Of a stretch of DNA of 64,000 nt, positions 57,217 through 63,945 are shown piece after piece (the stretch's first letter is position 1; the number at the start of each line of letters is the position of its first letter). Made by a program: the position numbers and the translations under genes. This DNA comes from Jeotgalicoccus marinus DSM 19772 (GTDB lineage: Bacteria > Bacillota > Bacilli > Staphylococcales > Salinicoccaceae): NCBI RefSeq assembly GCF_000425825.1, contig NZ_AUEE01000009.1, forward strand, positions 37,475-101,474, given 5' to 3'. A model generated the notes under the pieces. That model did not search any database. It was not told where the DNA came from and was given only the letters and a program-made list of their open reading frames with translations.

Positions 57217-57660
57217 ATGTACGGAGAAGCTGAGATTATTTCAATAGAAAAATCCTTACGCTACATTGCTGCTAGAGTGAGGGCAAATGGTCGTGAGATT
57301 TTAAAGGATCACGAAATCTCTCCACTTCAATTTATTGCACTGCAATGGGTTGGAGATAAGGAAGGGATTACTATTGGTGAGCTGTCGAATAGGTTGTATT
57401 TAGCGCACTCAACAACAACTGATATCGTAGATAAATTAGAACGCTCAAATTACGTTAAACGTCAGCGCTCTACAAAAGATAAGCGTCTAGTCTTAGTGAG
57501 TATGGAAGAACGTGGGCGAACACTGATTCAATTAGTGATCGATAAGCGAGTGGAATACATTTCTAAAATTACAGGTGACTTAAGTGAGGACAAAAAAGCA
57601 ATCTTACCTGTTGTTTTAGAAGAGGTTTTACAAGAAAGTGAGCGATATATTAATGATTAA
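57217..57660 (+). CDS. MarR family transcriptional regulator (YsmB-like)
   Basis: 147 residues with the MarR winged helix-turn-helix: helix bundle 1-40, HTH ITIGELSNRLYLAHSTTTDIVDKLERSNYV over about 58-87, and wing QRSTKDKRLVLVSMEERG. B. subtilis YsmB sits at the same place, between the sdh region and racE/murI. The ligand and targets are unknown. GGGGAC lies before the ATG. The gene overlaps murI by 8 bases, so the regulator is co-translated with peptidoglycan precursor synthesis; whether it controls its own operon is open. Confidence 0.88.
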   Translation: MYGEAEIISIEKSLRYIAARVRANGREILKDHEISPLQFIALQWVGDKEGITIGELSNRLYLAHSTTTDIVDKLERSNYVKRQRSTKDKRLVLVSMEERGRTLIQLVIDKRVEYISKITGDLSEDKKAILPVVLEEVLQESERYIND

Positions 57661-58471
57661 ACCGATTGGCATTATGGATTCAGGCGTCGGTGGATTAACC
57701 GTAGCGAGTGAAGTCATGCACGCTTTGCCTTCGGAGACAATCTACTACTTCGCTGATACAATTAACTGTCCATACGGACCAAAAGACACAGCCGCTGTGT
57801 ATAGACATACTAAAGCGGCTGTTCAATTTTTAATAGAACAAGGTGTCAAAGCAATTATCATTGCATGTAACACTGCTACAGCTGCAGTCATGCCAGAACT
57901 GCAAAAAGAGGTGGACATCCCACTCTATGGTGTAATTACCCCTGGTGCACTCGGTGCAGTCAGGAAGAGTAAGAACAGTGAAATACTCCTCTTAGCGACA
58001 GAAGGCACAGTAAAATCAGGTGAGTATGAAAAGGCAATTTTTGACTTTGATAGTGAAGTCACAGTGCATAGTCTCGCCTGTCCTGAATTTGTGACCTTAA
58101 TCGAAAGTGGAGACTATAAAAATCACAAGCTTACTCAAGAAGTGATTGAACAGTCACTTAAAGCTTATAAAGATACAAGAGCAGATACTGTAATTTTAGG
58201 CTGTACACACTTTCCTTTAATCGAACGTGAAATCGATAAATTTTTCGATGGCAAAAAAGAAATTGTCGATGCAGGCTTTGAGACTGTCAATATTGCCTTA
58301 AACCAAATGTATCGCCAGGATTTGTTGATCTCAGAAAAACATCAACCTGTGCATCAATTTTTTATTCATGGGGAAAATTACACTTTTGAAACCATTCTAA
58401 CAAGTTGGATCAAAGATATAGATTATAAAATAAAATATATATGGCTAAGTGAGGAGAACGAATATGAGTAA
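57653..58471 (+). CDS. murI: Glutamate racemase
   Basis: Makes D-glutamate for peptidoglycan. 272 residues. The signatures are GIMDSGVGGLTV (about 6-17, catalytic Asp9), the two catalytic cysteines Cys72 in ACNTATA and Cys184 in GCTHFPL, and FADTINCPYGPK. ATG 57653 overlaps the marR end; the ORF extension to 57638 is inside marR. It overlaps rdgB by 8 bases. murI-rdgB-phosphodiesterase is the racE-ysnA-ysnB order of B. subtilis. Confidence 0.96.
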   Translation: MIKPIGIMDSGVGGLTVASEVMHALPSETIYYFADTINCPYGPKDTAAVYRHTKAAVQFLIEQGVKAIIIACNTATAAVMPELQKEVDIPLYGVITPGALGAVRKSKNSEILLLATEGTVKSGEYEKAIFDFDSEVTVHSLACPEFVTLIESGDYKNHKLTQEVIEQSLKAYKDTRADTVILGCTHFPLIEREIDKFFDGKKEIVDAGFETVNIALNQMYRQDLLISEKHQPVHQFFIHGENYTFETILTSWIKDIDYKIKYIWLSEENEYE

Positions 58472-59054
58472 AATTGTGATTGCGAGTGGAAACCAAGGTA
58501 AGATCAATGACTTTAAAGCAATTTTTTCTGACTATGAAGTTGTCGGGATCAAAGAAATTTTACCGAATTTTGATGTCGAAGAAACCGGCGTGACATTTAG
58601 AGAAAATGCGGTATTAAAAAGTGAAGCAGCCGCAAAAGCCTTAAATCTACCGGTTATTAGTGATGACTCAGGACTATCAGTTGAAGCCCTAGACGGCCGT
58701 CCAGGCGTCTATTCTGCACGCTATTCAGGTGAACATGGCAACGACCAGAAAAACAATGAAAAGCTACTTAATGAATTATCAGGTGTAGAAAATAGAGCCG
58801 CTTACTTTACTTGTGTTTTAGCCTTAACGATTCCAGGAGAAGAAACTCGTACCTACGAAGGCACACTCCTAGGTGAAATTCTAACAGAAGCACATGGTGA
58901 AGGTGGCTTTGGTTACGATCCACTCTTTAAAACTTTAGATGGGATTTACCTTGGTGAGATTAATTCTGAAGAAAAAGGGAAGATAAGTCATAGAGGAAAA
59001 GCTTTAGAAAAATTAATAAATGATGAAGCAGTATTTGAAAAGCTAAAGAAATGA
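58464..59054 (+). CDS. rdgB: dITP/XTP pyrophosphatase
   Basis: House-cleaning enzyme that hydrolyses dITP, ITP and XTP to monophosphates. 196 residues with ASGNQGKINDF (about 6-16), VISDDSGLSVEALDGRPGVYSARYSG (across about 68-93), GEGGFGYDPLF and the base-recognition SHRGKALEKL. GAGGAG lies 8 bases before ATG 58464, within the end of murI. Same operon and overlap pattern as B. subtilis racE-ysnA. Confidence 0.96.
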   Translation: MSKIVIASGNQGKINDFKAIFSDYEVVGIKEILPNFDVEETGVTFRENAVLKSEAAAKALNLPVISDDSGLSVEALDGRPGVYSARYSGEHGNDQKNNEKLLNELSGVENRAAYFTCVLALTIPGEETRTYEGTLLGEILTEAHGEGGFGYDPLFKTLDGIYLGEINSEEKGKISHRGKALEKLINDEAVFEKLKK

Positions 59055-59067
59055 GAGGTTGAGTTCG

Positions 59068-59553
59068 ATGAGAGTATTAGTCATTAGTGATAATCACAGT
59101 GAAAAAAATATTCTGACTGAAGTGTATGAGACAGTAAAACCAGATGAGGCAATTCATTTAGGGGATAGTGAATTTCCATACGACGATGAAGAAATGCAGC
59201 AATTTTTAAGAGTTACAGGTAACACAGATAAAGATTCAGCGTATCCAAAAGAAGGACTCTTAGAAGAAACATCGATGTTCTATACACATGGACATTTATA
59301 TGGCATTAAATCAAACCGAAATGAACTTGCAGCTAAAGCAGAAGAAGTCGGTGCGAAGTATGCCTTATATGGACACTCACATGTGGCTAAAATAGAGAAG
59401 ATTAATGGAGTCTTTGCCATTAATCCAGGCAGTATTTCATCCTCACGTAACGAGTATCCAGAAAGTTATTTAGTCATTGATACAGAGAGTAAAATTGCGT
59501 CATACTATAGTAGAAAACATCAGTTGATGGATGAATTTAACTTAAACAACTAA
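59068..59553 (+). CDS. Metallophosphoesterase, YfcE/YsnB-like
   Basis: 161 residues of the calcineurin-like phosphoesterase fold. Metal ligands: SDNHSEKN (Asp, His), HLGDSEF, GNTDKD, THGHLYGIK and GHSHVAKIE, followed by the conserved NPGSISSSR. The homologues hydrolyse phosphodiesters; physiological substrate unknown. ATG 59068 with AGAGG 9 bases before it; the TTG at 59059 overlaps the site. Matches ysnB behind ysnA. Confidence 0.92.
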   Translation: MRVLVISDNHSEKNILTEVYETVKPDEAIHLGDSEFPYDDEEMQQFLRVTGNTDKDSAYPKEGLLEETSMFYTHGHLYGIKSNRNELAAKAEEVGAKYALYGHSHVAKIEKINGVFAINPGSISSSRNEYPESYLVIDTESKIASYYSRKHQLMDEFNLNN

Positions 59554-59564
59554 GGATTGAGTGT

Positions 59565-60110
59565 ATGAAAGTACAAATCGATGAAACGTTAATGCTGAGA
59601 CAGCTAAAAGTACGTGAATATCAGACCATGTTTGATCTTGTAGATAAGAACCGAGAACAACTAAGAGAATGGTTGCCTTGGGTAGATTATGTTACCGAAG
59701 CAGAAAGCTATAAGAAGACGATTCAGGCTTGGATAGAGTCGAATGATGCCAACCAGTCGATGACCTTAGGTGTGTACCTAGAAGGTCATCTCGTCGGTAT
59801 GTGTGGCTTCAATACAATCGATCTATTGAATAAAAGAGGTGCCATAGGTTATTGGTTAGCCGAAGGCTATAATGGGCAAGGTATCATGACACGTGCCGTA
59901 AGAGGACTCGTGGATTATGGCTTTAAACAACTCGAGCTTCATAGAGTAGAAATCTCTGCAGGAGTAGAAAATGTAAAGAGTCGTAAAATTCCTGAGCGAT
60001 TAGGCTTTGAAGAAGAAGCACTGTTGAAAGAATATGAATTTTTGTATGATCACTTTCACGATTTAGTCCAATATCGTATGATGAAAAGAGACTGGTTAAC
60101 GAAAAATTAA
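59565..60110 (+). CDS. GNAT family N-acetyltransferase, RimJ/RimL type
   Basis: 181 residues. LREWLPWVDYVTE near the N-terminus is characteristic of the RimJ/RimL group, the acetyl-CoA loop is IGYWLAEGYNGQGIMTRAVRGLVDYGF (about 103-129, Q/R-x-x-G-x-G/A form), and ELHRVEISAGVENVKSRKIPERLGFEEE is the usual C-terminal block. It likely acetylates protein N-termini (ribosomal) or a small amine; not resolvable. It follows the murI operon by 11 bases and is the last host gene before the tRNA and prophage remnant. Confidence 0.88.
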   Translation: MKVQIDETLMLRQLKVREYQTMFDLVDKNREQLREWLPWVDYVTEAESYKKTIQAWIESNDANQSMTLGVYLEGHLVGMCGFNTIDLLNKRGAIGYWLAEGYNGQGIMTRAVRGLVDYGFKQLELHRVEISAGVENVKSRKIPERLGFEEEALLKEYEFLYDHFHDLVQYRMMKRDWLTKN

Positions 60111-60138
60111 CATTGGTTACAAAAAATCAAAAAATGCA

Positions 60139-60168
60139 TTGACTTTCACTATGCACTTTGATTATAAT
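60139..60168 (+). promoter_or_regulatory. tRNA-Arg promoter
   Basis: TTGACT (60139-60144), 18 bases, TATAAT (60163-60168), 24 bases upstream of the mature tRNA. Confidence 0.8.
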
Positions 60169-60191
60169 AGAACTTGTGTTAATTAAGTCGT

Positions 60192-60265
60192 GTCCTGGTA
60201 GCTCAGCAGGATAGAGCAATGGCCTTCTAAGCCATCGGTCGGGGGTTCGAATCCCTCCCAGGACG
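60192..60265 (+). tRNA. tRNA-Arg (anticodon UCU)
   Basis: Full cloverleaf: acceptor GTCCTGG/CCAGGAC (60192-60198, 60258-60264), D arm GCTC/GAGC, anticodon stem ATGGC/GCCAT with loop CTTCTAA and anticodon TCT at 60226-60228, T arm with GGTTCGAATCC, discriminator G60265. CCA is not encoded. It reads AGA/AGG. Tyrosine-recombinase phages often use such 3' ends as attB, and the integrase gene follows within 135 bases. Confidence 0.97.
60241..60265 (+). other. Presumed attL core (3' part of tRNA-Arg)
   Basis: Inferred from the integrase gene lying next to the tRNA and pointing toward it. The matching attR copy of the tRNA 3' end is not found up to base 64000, so the exact core cannot be set. Confidence 0.45.
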
Positions 60266-60280
60266 TCTGAATACTTTTTT

Positions 60281-60330
60281 AAACCCTATTAATCATCGTT
60301 AATCGTTGATTTAATAGGGTTTTTATTTTT
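60281..60330. terminator. Bidirectional terminator between tRNA-Arg and integrase
   Basis: AAACCCTATTAA (60281-60292) and TTAATAGGGTTT (60311-60322) form a 12-bp stem; T-tract follows on + and a T-tract also precedes, seen from the minus strand, so it can serve tRNA and integrase. Confidence 0.8.
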
Positions 60331-60399
60331 TCGTCATGTGATTTAAAGTGATTAAAAGTGAATATAGATGTCAATATTCTGCCAACGAAACACATACCC

Positions 60400-61440
60400 T
60401 TATGGGGTATCATTATTTTCTATAGAATTTAGGATATCTTTAACGACACTTTCTGATTGTTCTTTTGAACTATTAAAACGATGTCCATAGAATTCACGTG
60501 TAATATTTATGTTCGCATGTCCAACACGTTTTGATACATGTTCATCATCGACACCTTTATCGATTAAGTAGGTAATGTGTGTATGTCTGAGAGAGTGTAG
60601 GACTTTATGTCCTTTGATGTCACCATTGTCTAATGCTTTTCTAAAGTGCTGTTTAATAGCAGTGTTAGATCGTTTGAGGAATGTGCCATTTAAATTGATT
60701 TTAAGAGCTTCTATTTGTTCTTTAATATATTTGCTATCTTCATATGATAATTCCACTGTGCGCTTAGCATTTATCGTTTTACCACCACGTATAAATATCG
60801 TTTCCTTTTCAAAATCAAAATCTTCATATCTTAGATTACTTACTTCACCAAATCTAGCACCTGTGACATGTAAGATGAATAAAAATAATCCGCTTGGTGT
60901 ATTCATTTCTTTAATGACTTCTTTTAACTTCTCGTACTCAAAATCTTCCATAAACTTAACATGTCCAGGCATATCTTCAATCTCACTTTCTAAACGAGCA
61001 TTAAATGTAGGATTACGTTTTGCGATTCCATCGTAGACTGCCTGCTCATAACATGCTCTGATTGCTTGATGATCTTTCTTCATGGTACCTAATGTATATT
61101 GTTCGCCTAGTTGATTAATATACTCTTGATATTCACGTTGTGTGACATCATTAGGACGTACATTATCACCAAAGTAGAGTAGGAACTTTCTAAGAGCATT
61201 AAAGTATCTCAAATAGGTTTTATGAGTGACGTACTTCTCTTTATACGTTTCTACCCACAAGGTAAAGTATTGAGCGAAGTTTAGATGAGCATATTTATTT
61301 TGTTGTTTAATAGGATTTTCTAGTATCTTTTCTATAACCATTTTAGCTTCTTTCTTAGTCGCAAAACCTTGCTGTCTATACCGTTTGTTTTTATATGAAA
61401 AATCAAATCCCCACTTACCATTTATCTTCTTCGGTTCCAT
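60400..61440 (-). CDS. Phage integrase, tyrosine recombinase
   Basis: 346 residues in the usual three parts: an arm-type DNA-binding domain (about 1-40, GKWGFDFSYKNKRYRQQGFATKKEA), a core-binding SAM-like domain (about 50-145) and the catalytic domain. All catalytic residues are present: Arg196 (TGARFGEV), Lys221 in the beta hairpin, His282-x-x-Arg285 (HSLRHTH), His308 (GHANI) and nucleophile Tyr318 (REFYGH). Integrates into tRNA-Arg by inference from position. No excisionase is visible. The gene appears intact although most of the prophage is gone. GGAGGG precedes the start. Confidence 0.95.
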   Translation of the reverse strand: MEPKKINGKWGFDFSYKNKRYRQQGFATKKEAKMVIEKILENPIKQQNKYAHLNFAQYFTLWVETYKEKYVTHKTYLRYFNALRKFLLYFGDNVRPNDVTQREYQEYINQLGEQYTLGTMKKDHQAIRACYEQAVYDGIAKRNPTFNARLESEIEDMPGHVKFMEDFEYEKLKEVIKEMNTPSGLFLFILHVTGARFGEVSNLRYEDFDFEKETIFIRGGKTINAKRTVELSYEDSKYIKEQIEALKINLNGTFLKRSNTAIKQHFRKALDNGDIKGHKVLHSLRHTHITYLIDKGVDDEHVSKRVGHANINITREFYGHRFNSSKEQSESVVKDILNSIENNDTP

Positions 61441-61450
61441 TGTATCCCTC

Positions 61451-61900
61451 CTAAAACTGTATTCCAGAGACTTTAGAATGATTGACTAGCATATCTATCC
61501 TTTTAAGTGCAACGTCCTCACAAACGCCAAAATACGCCATTAAATCCGTTGCCTGATAGAGTCTATTTTTGGTGATTAGCTTTTCTGGCATCTGTAGGAG
61601 TAGTCCAAACTTTTCAGCTTCTGCTTCTTGGTACTCGTTGTATGCTCTAGGCATATTGTGTTGATGTGTGGCGTGTAAAAACATGTGTCCTGCTTCATGG
61701 CAGAATGCTTTGAACATCTCATGCTTTTTATCGAATTTAAGCCCGATAATGTCTACGCTTGCCTTCTGTACATAAAAGTTGGATTGGTGGTTATACAGTA
61801 TGTGTACATCAAACATGTACGCTAGGTGTTCTATATTCAGATCGTGTACATCTAATATGGATAAATCCACGATGTCATTAACTTTCTGTTCGATTCTCAT
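61451..61900 (-). CDS. ImmA/IrrE family metallo-endopeptidase
   Basis: 149 residues. The zincin motif HEAGH is at 68-72 and the downstream glutamate is in EAEAEKFGLLL. In ICEBs1 and many phages, ImmA cleaves the cognate ImmR/cI-type repressor after DNA damage and triggers excision. Here it lies two genes from an XRE repressor on the same strand and 10 bases ahead of the integrase gene. AAAGGGG ribosome site precedes the ATG, and a LexA-like box lies 20 bases upstream of the gene. A strong candidate for repressor inactivation. Confidence 0.9.
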   Translation of the reverse strand: MRIEQKVNDIVDLSILDVHDLNIEHLAYMFDVHILYNHQSNFYVQKASVDIIGLKFDKKHEMFKAFCHEAGHMFLHATHQHNMPRAYNEYQEAEAEKFGLLLQMPEKLITKNRLYQATDLMAYFGVCEDVALKRIDMLVNHSKVSGIQF

Positions 61901-61919
61901 GTCAAAACCCCTTTATTTT

Positions 61920-61933
61920 AGAACATATGTTCG
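61920..61933 (-). promoter_or_regulatory. LexA-like (SOS) box upstream of immA
   Basis: On the minus strand CGAACATATGTTCT fits the Gram-positive SOS box CGAAC-N4-GTTCG at all but its last position; the central GAAC-ATAT-GTTC is a perfect palindrome. A TAAAAT directly after it could be the -10 of the immA-int transcript. Confidence 0.65.
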
Positions 61934-61944
61934 GTTTAAAGTTT

Positions 61945-61982
61945 AAAAAATTACTGACCACTGTATAAAACCAATGGTCAGT
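61945..61982 (-). terminator. Terminator between the coiled-coil gene and immA (minus strand)
   Basis: ACTGACCA (61953-61960) and TGGTCAGT (61975-61982); on the minus strand a T-rich run (AATTTTTT) follows. It separates repressor-side transcription from the immA-int unit. Confidence 0.75.
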
Positions 61983-61988
61983 TGGTTG

Positions 61989-62375
61989 TTACTTATCAGC
62001 TATTTGGCTTAATAGGTTGATGATTTCATCATTTTGTTCAATTATTTTATCGTTCTGCTTAATCAATTCATCGTTCTGTGCAGCTAACATAAATGATTGT
62101 TTAAGTTGATTGTTGTAGTAATTGAATGTGGCTTGCTTTTCCATATTGAATGTCAACATACCAAAAGCATTATAAAATTTATCGAACGAAGCCATCATAT
62201 TCTGTGATTGGTAAGAGTGTTTAGTTACGTCGGTAGGGTTATCAAATCCGTGTTTATTTAATGGTTCTTTCTTGTTTTCTACACGTTTATTCTTTTCGTA
62301 TTCACGAACTTCTTTAAAAGAAACTTTTTCATTCTTTTGTGTGGTTTCACCTTTAGAAAACTTTTTCCAATCCAT
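61989..62375 (-). CDS. Prophage hypothetical protein with C-terminal coiled coil
   Basis: 128 residues, not recognised. The N-terminal 45 residues are highly charged and probably disordered (DWKKFSKGETTQKNEKVSFK); the middle is amphipathic helix; the end is an obvious heptad-like repeat, with near-repeats of xQNDxxI (IKQNDKIIEQNDEIINLLSQI). No membrane segment. It follows the repressor gene by 8 bases and is bounded by a terminator, so it is co-transcribed with the repressor in lysogeny. Could be a repressor partner, superinfection or defence factor; that is speculation. Confidence 0.7.
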   Translation of the reverse strand: MDWKKFSKGETTQKNEKVSFKEVREYEKNKRVENKKEPLNKHGFDNPTDVTKHSYQSQNMMASFDKFYNAFGMLTFNMEKQATFNYYNNQLKQSFMLAAQNDELIKQNDKIIEQNDEIINLLSQIADK

Positions 62376-62383
62376 ACAAACAC

Positions 62384-62731
62384 CTACTTATCTTTATTCT
62401 GCTTATACTTCAAGAACTCAATCTTCTCATTAATCTCACGGATCAATTCTTTCTTCACATCATCTGGTAGGCTATCGAATGCTTCTTTGTTGTCGAACAT
62501 GAAGGAGTCGAAGTCGTCAGATGAAAAGTTTTCACTATCAGTTTTACCTAATAAATAATCTGTAGTCACATCGTAGAGTTCGGATATCTTCACTAGCATC
62601 TCATTGTCAGGCTTACGATGACCGTACTCATAACCAGAATATGTGCTATTGGCAATGTTCAAACGTCTAGCAGCTTCTGTCTTAGACCACCCTTTACCTT
62701 CTCTTAAAGAAATCAAACGATTAACATCCAT
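62384..62731 (-). CDS. XRE-family repressor (cI-like)
   Basis: 115 residues. The N-terminal HTH_XRE (about 3-60) reads RLISLREGKGWSKTEAARRLN, then IANSTYSGYEYGHRKPDNEMLVKISELYDVTTDYLLG, written across residues 24-60. The C-terminal tail is short and acidic with no LexA-type peptidase, so inactivation must come from outside, consistent with the ImmA gene nearby. ATG 62731 is chosen with a GAAAGAG site; a GTG at 62740 is the alternative. It is divergent from the rightward promoter, whose operator region carries repeated TACGC half-sites. Confidence 0.9.
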   Translation of the reverse strand: MDVNRLISLREGKGWSKTEAARRLNIANSTYSGYEYGHRKPDNEMLVKISELYDVTTDYLLGKTDSENFSSDDFDSFMFDNKEAFDSLPDDVKKELIREINEKIEFLKYKQNKDK

Positions 62732-62774
62732 ATTTAACACTCTTTCATATGTGAATTTACTCTTATTGTAGCGT

Positions 62775-62870
62775 TTTAATGCGTATAGAGAAATATATTT
62801 TTCAAAAAGCGTAATAAAAGTGTTGACTTACGCAAAACGCATAAGTATAATACTAATTAAGAGTTACGCA
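62775..62870. promoter_or_regulatory. Divergent lysogeny operator region
   Basis: Repeated half-sites with core TACGC on either strand: TGCGTA 62780-62785, AGCGTAA 62808-62814, TTACGCA 62828-62834, ACGCA 62837-62841, TTACGCA 62864-62870. Two of them fall in the spacer of the rightward promoter. Expected binding sites for the repressor and, originally, Cro. Confidence 0.65.
62823..62851 (+). promoter_or_regulatory. Rightward (lytic-type) prophage promoter
   Basis: TTGACT (62823-62828), 17 bases, TATAAT (62846-62851). A near-consensus promoter now aimed at the truncated endolysin. Confidence 0.8.
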
Positions 62871-62879
62871 TTACGAGTA

Positions 62880-63617
62880 ATAATTGGTCGCCGATATGAT
62901 GGATATCTAGCGAAAGTGAGCTATCATGTAGCTATTGACGATAAAGAAGCAGTACAACTTATCCCGTTTAATCGCACAGCCTGGCACTCAGGGGATGGTA
63001 TGGGTAATGGGAATATGCGTTCAATCGGTATCGAAATTTGTTACTCAATGGATAATGGATATTCAGGCTCTAAATCAGCCAGATATAAAGCGGCAGAGGA
63101 AAACGCAGCACTATATATCGCTCACGTGCTTAAACAATACGGTTGGGAAATGGATAGACTGAAAAGACACTATGACTGGTCAGGCAAAGACTGTCCACAC
63201 AAGATGCACGCTACAGGCACTTATCAAGCATTCAGAAACCGTGTACAAGCACATCTCAATGCGTTAAATAAAGGTACAGTGGCTAGTAAGCCATCTGCTA
63301 AACCGGCAAGCAAGAAGGAATTAGTGAATACTGGTGGCTGGAAGAAAAATAAATATGGTACACAGTATATGAAGAAAAAAGGCACATGGAAAAACGGTAG
63401 CACTAGAGTTATGAGTCGCTTTGGCAGTCCATTTAGATCAGCACCTGAAGGTGGTTGGGCGAATCCTGGTTGGAAGTGTAACTATGACGAGATTGTTCGT
63501 CAGGACGGTCACATTTGGTTAGGTTACACGGTAAGTGGTAAACGTAAGTATATTCCAGTGAAAACATGGAATAGTAAAACTGGCGAAGTTGGTAAAGACT
63601 GGGGTACATTTAGTTAA
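62880..63617 (+). pseudogene. Endolysin remnant: N-acetylmuramoyl-L-alanine amidase (5' truncated) with SH3b domain
   Basis: The readable part starts in the middle of an Amidase_2 domain: RRYDGYLAKVSYHVAID, then NRTAWHSGDG, SIGIEICYS and HYDWSGKDCPHKM. The N-terminal strand with the first zinc histidine is missing. A Lys/Pro/Ala-rich linker and a C-terminal SH3b-type wall-binding domain follow (GWKKNKYGTQYMKKKGTW to the end). No ATG with a ribosome site precedes the conserved region; a GTG at 62916 is a possible but unsupported start. The upstream frame runs into the promoter at 62823-62851, so a deletion joined the cI/cro promoter region to the lysis gene. Confidence 0.85.
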
Positions 63618-63765
63618 ACAAACACATTACACAAGTATTTTAAGGGTATTCGGATTATCGTGTGGAAAAACATTATAGCTGGTAGATTTTTGCTAAACTA
63701 AGGTCAGGCTAGTTGAAGAGTATCTTTTATTTTCTAAGTAATTGTGGTAGCATAAAAATGAACTA
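63618..63765 (+). other. Gap between endolysin remnant and riboswitch
   Basis: About 150 AT-rich bases with no ORF. The prophage right end or attR should lie here or further on, but no copy of the tRNA-Arg 3' end is seen. A promoter for the riboswitch transcript must also lie here; TTGCTA (63688-63693) is a weak -35 and I see no convincing -10. Confidence 0.4.
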
Positions 63766-63769
63766 GAAA

Positions 63770-63870
63770 ACTGTAGCTAGGGTTCCGCTATCTAGGTAGG
63801 TCAGTGACCGAGGGCTACATCTTTTACAATATGTAAAAGGCACCTATTGACATAAAAGGTCCGAGGGGGA
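63770..63870 (+). promoter_or_regulatory. ykkC-family riboswitch aptamer (subtype uncertain, possibly 2c)
   Basis: P1 closes as TGTAGC (63772-63777) with GCTACA (63814-63819). The conserved blocks AGGGTTCCG, GGTCAGTGACCGAG, and, after a variable hairpin (CTTTTAC/GTAAAAG), ATAAAAG-n2-CCGAG are in the ykkC order. These are shared by guanidine-I, ppGpp, PRPP and NDP (2c) riboswitches. The downstream Nudix-like gene favours 2c, which senses nucleoside diphosphates. The CCGAGG end is reused by the terminator, giving an ON switch. Confidence 0.8.
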
Positions 63871-63923
63871 AGGTTCAGCGTAGTTGTTATGCGTTGAAAT
63901 CTTTCTCTTCGGCTCTTTTTTTA
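63861..63923 (+). terminator. Riboswitch expression-platform terminator
   Basis: CCGAGGGGGAAG (63861-63872) pairs fully (G-U allowed) with CTTTCTCTTCGG, extended by TTCAGCG with CGTTGAA, then CTC and a seven-T run. The left arm overlaps the 3' conserved aptamer strand, so ligand binding should prevent termination. Confidence 0.85.
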
Positions 63924-63945
63924 TTATTTAGGAGGTATTTATCGT

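Larger units (their letters stand above)
62280..63617. other. Deletion junction zone of the prophage
   Basis: Early regulatory DNA and the late lysis gene are adjacent. The join must lie between the -10 box (62851) and the amidase similarity (from about 62885). Everything that normally lies between (cro, replication, packaging, head, tail, holin) is absent. Confidence 0.6.
60266..63650. mobile_element. Deleted prophage remnant at tRNA-Arg
   Basis: Integrase, ImmA protease, small protein and repressor on the minus strand, then the truncated endolysin on +. This is the left arm and right end of a temperate phage of Gram-positive hosts, with about 3.4 kb left. The right limit is not defined, as no attR is visible. 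Confidence 0.85.

Noticed and set aside
62820..62879. Full-length endolysin starting at GTG 62820
   Set aside because: That codon lies upstream of the -35 box, the first codons are promoter and operator DNA, and the amidase N-terminal zinc-ligand strand is absent.
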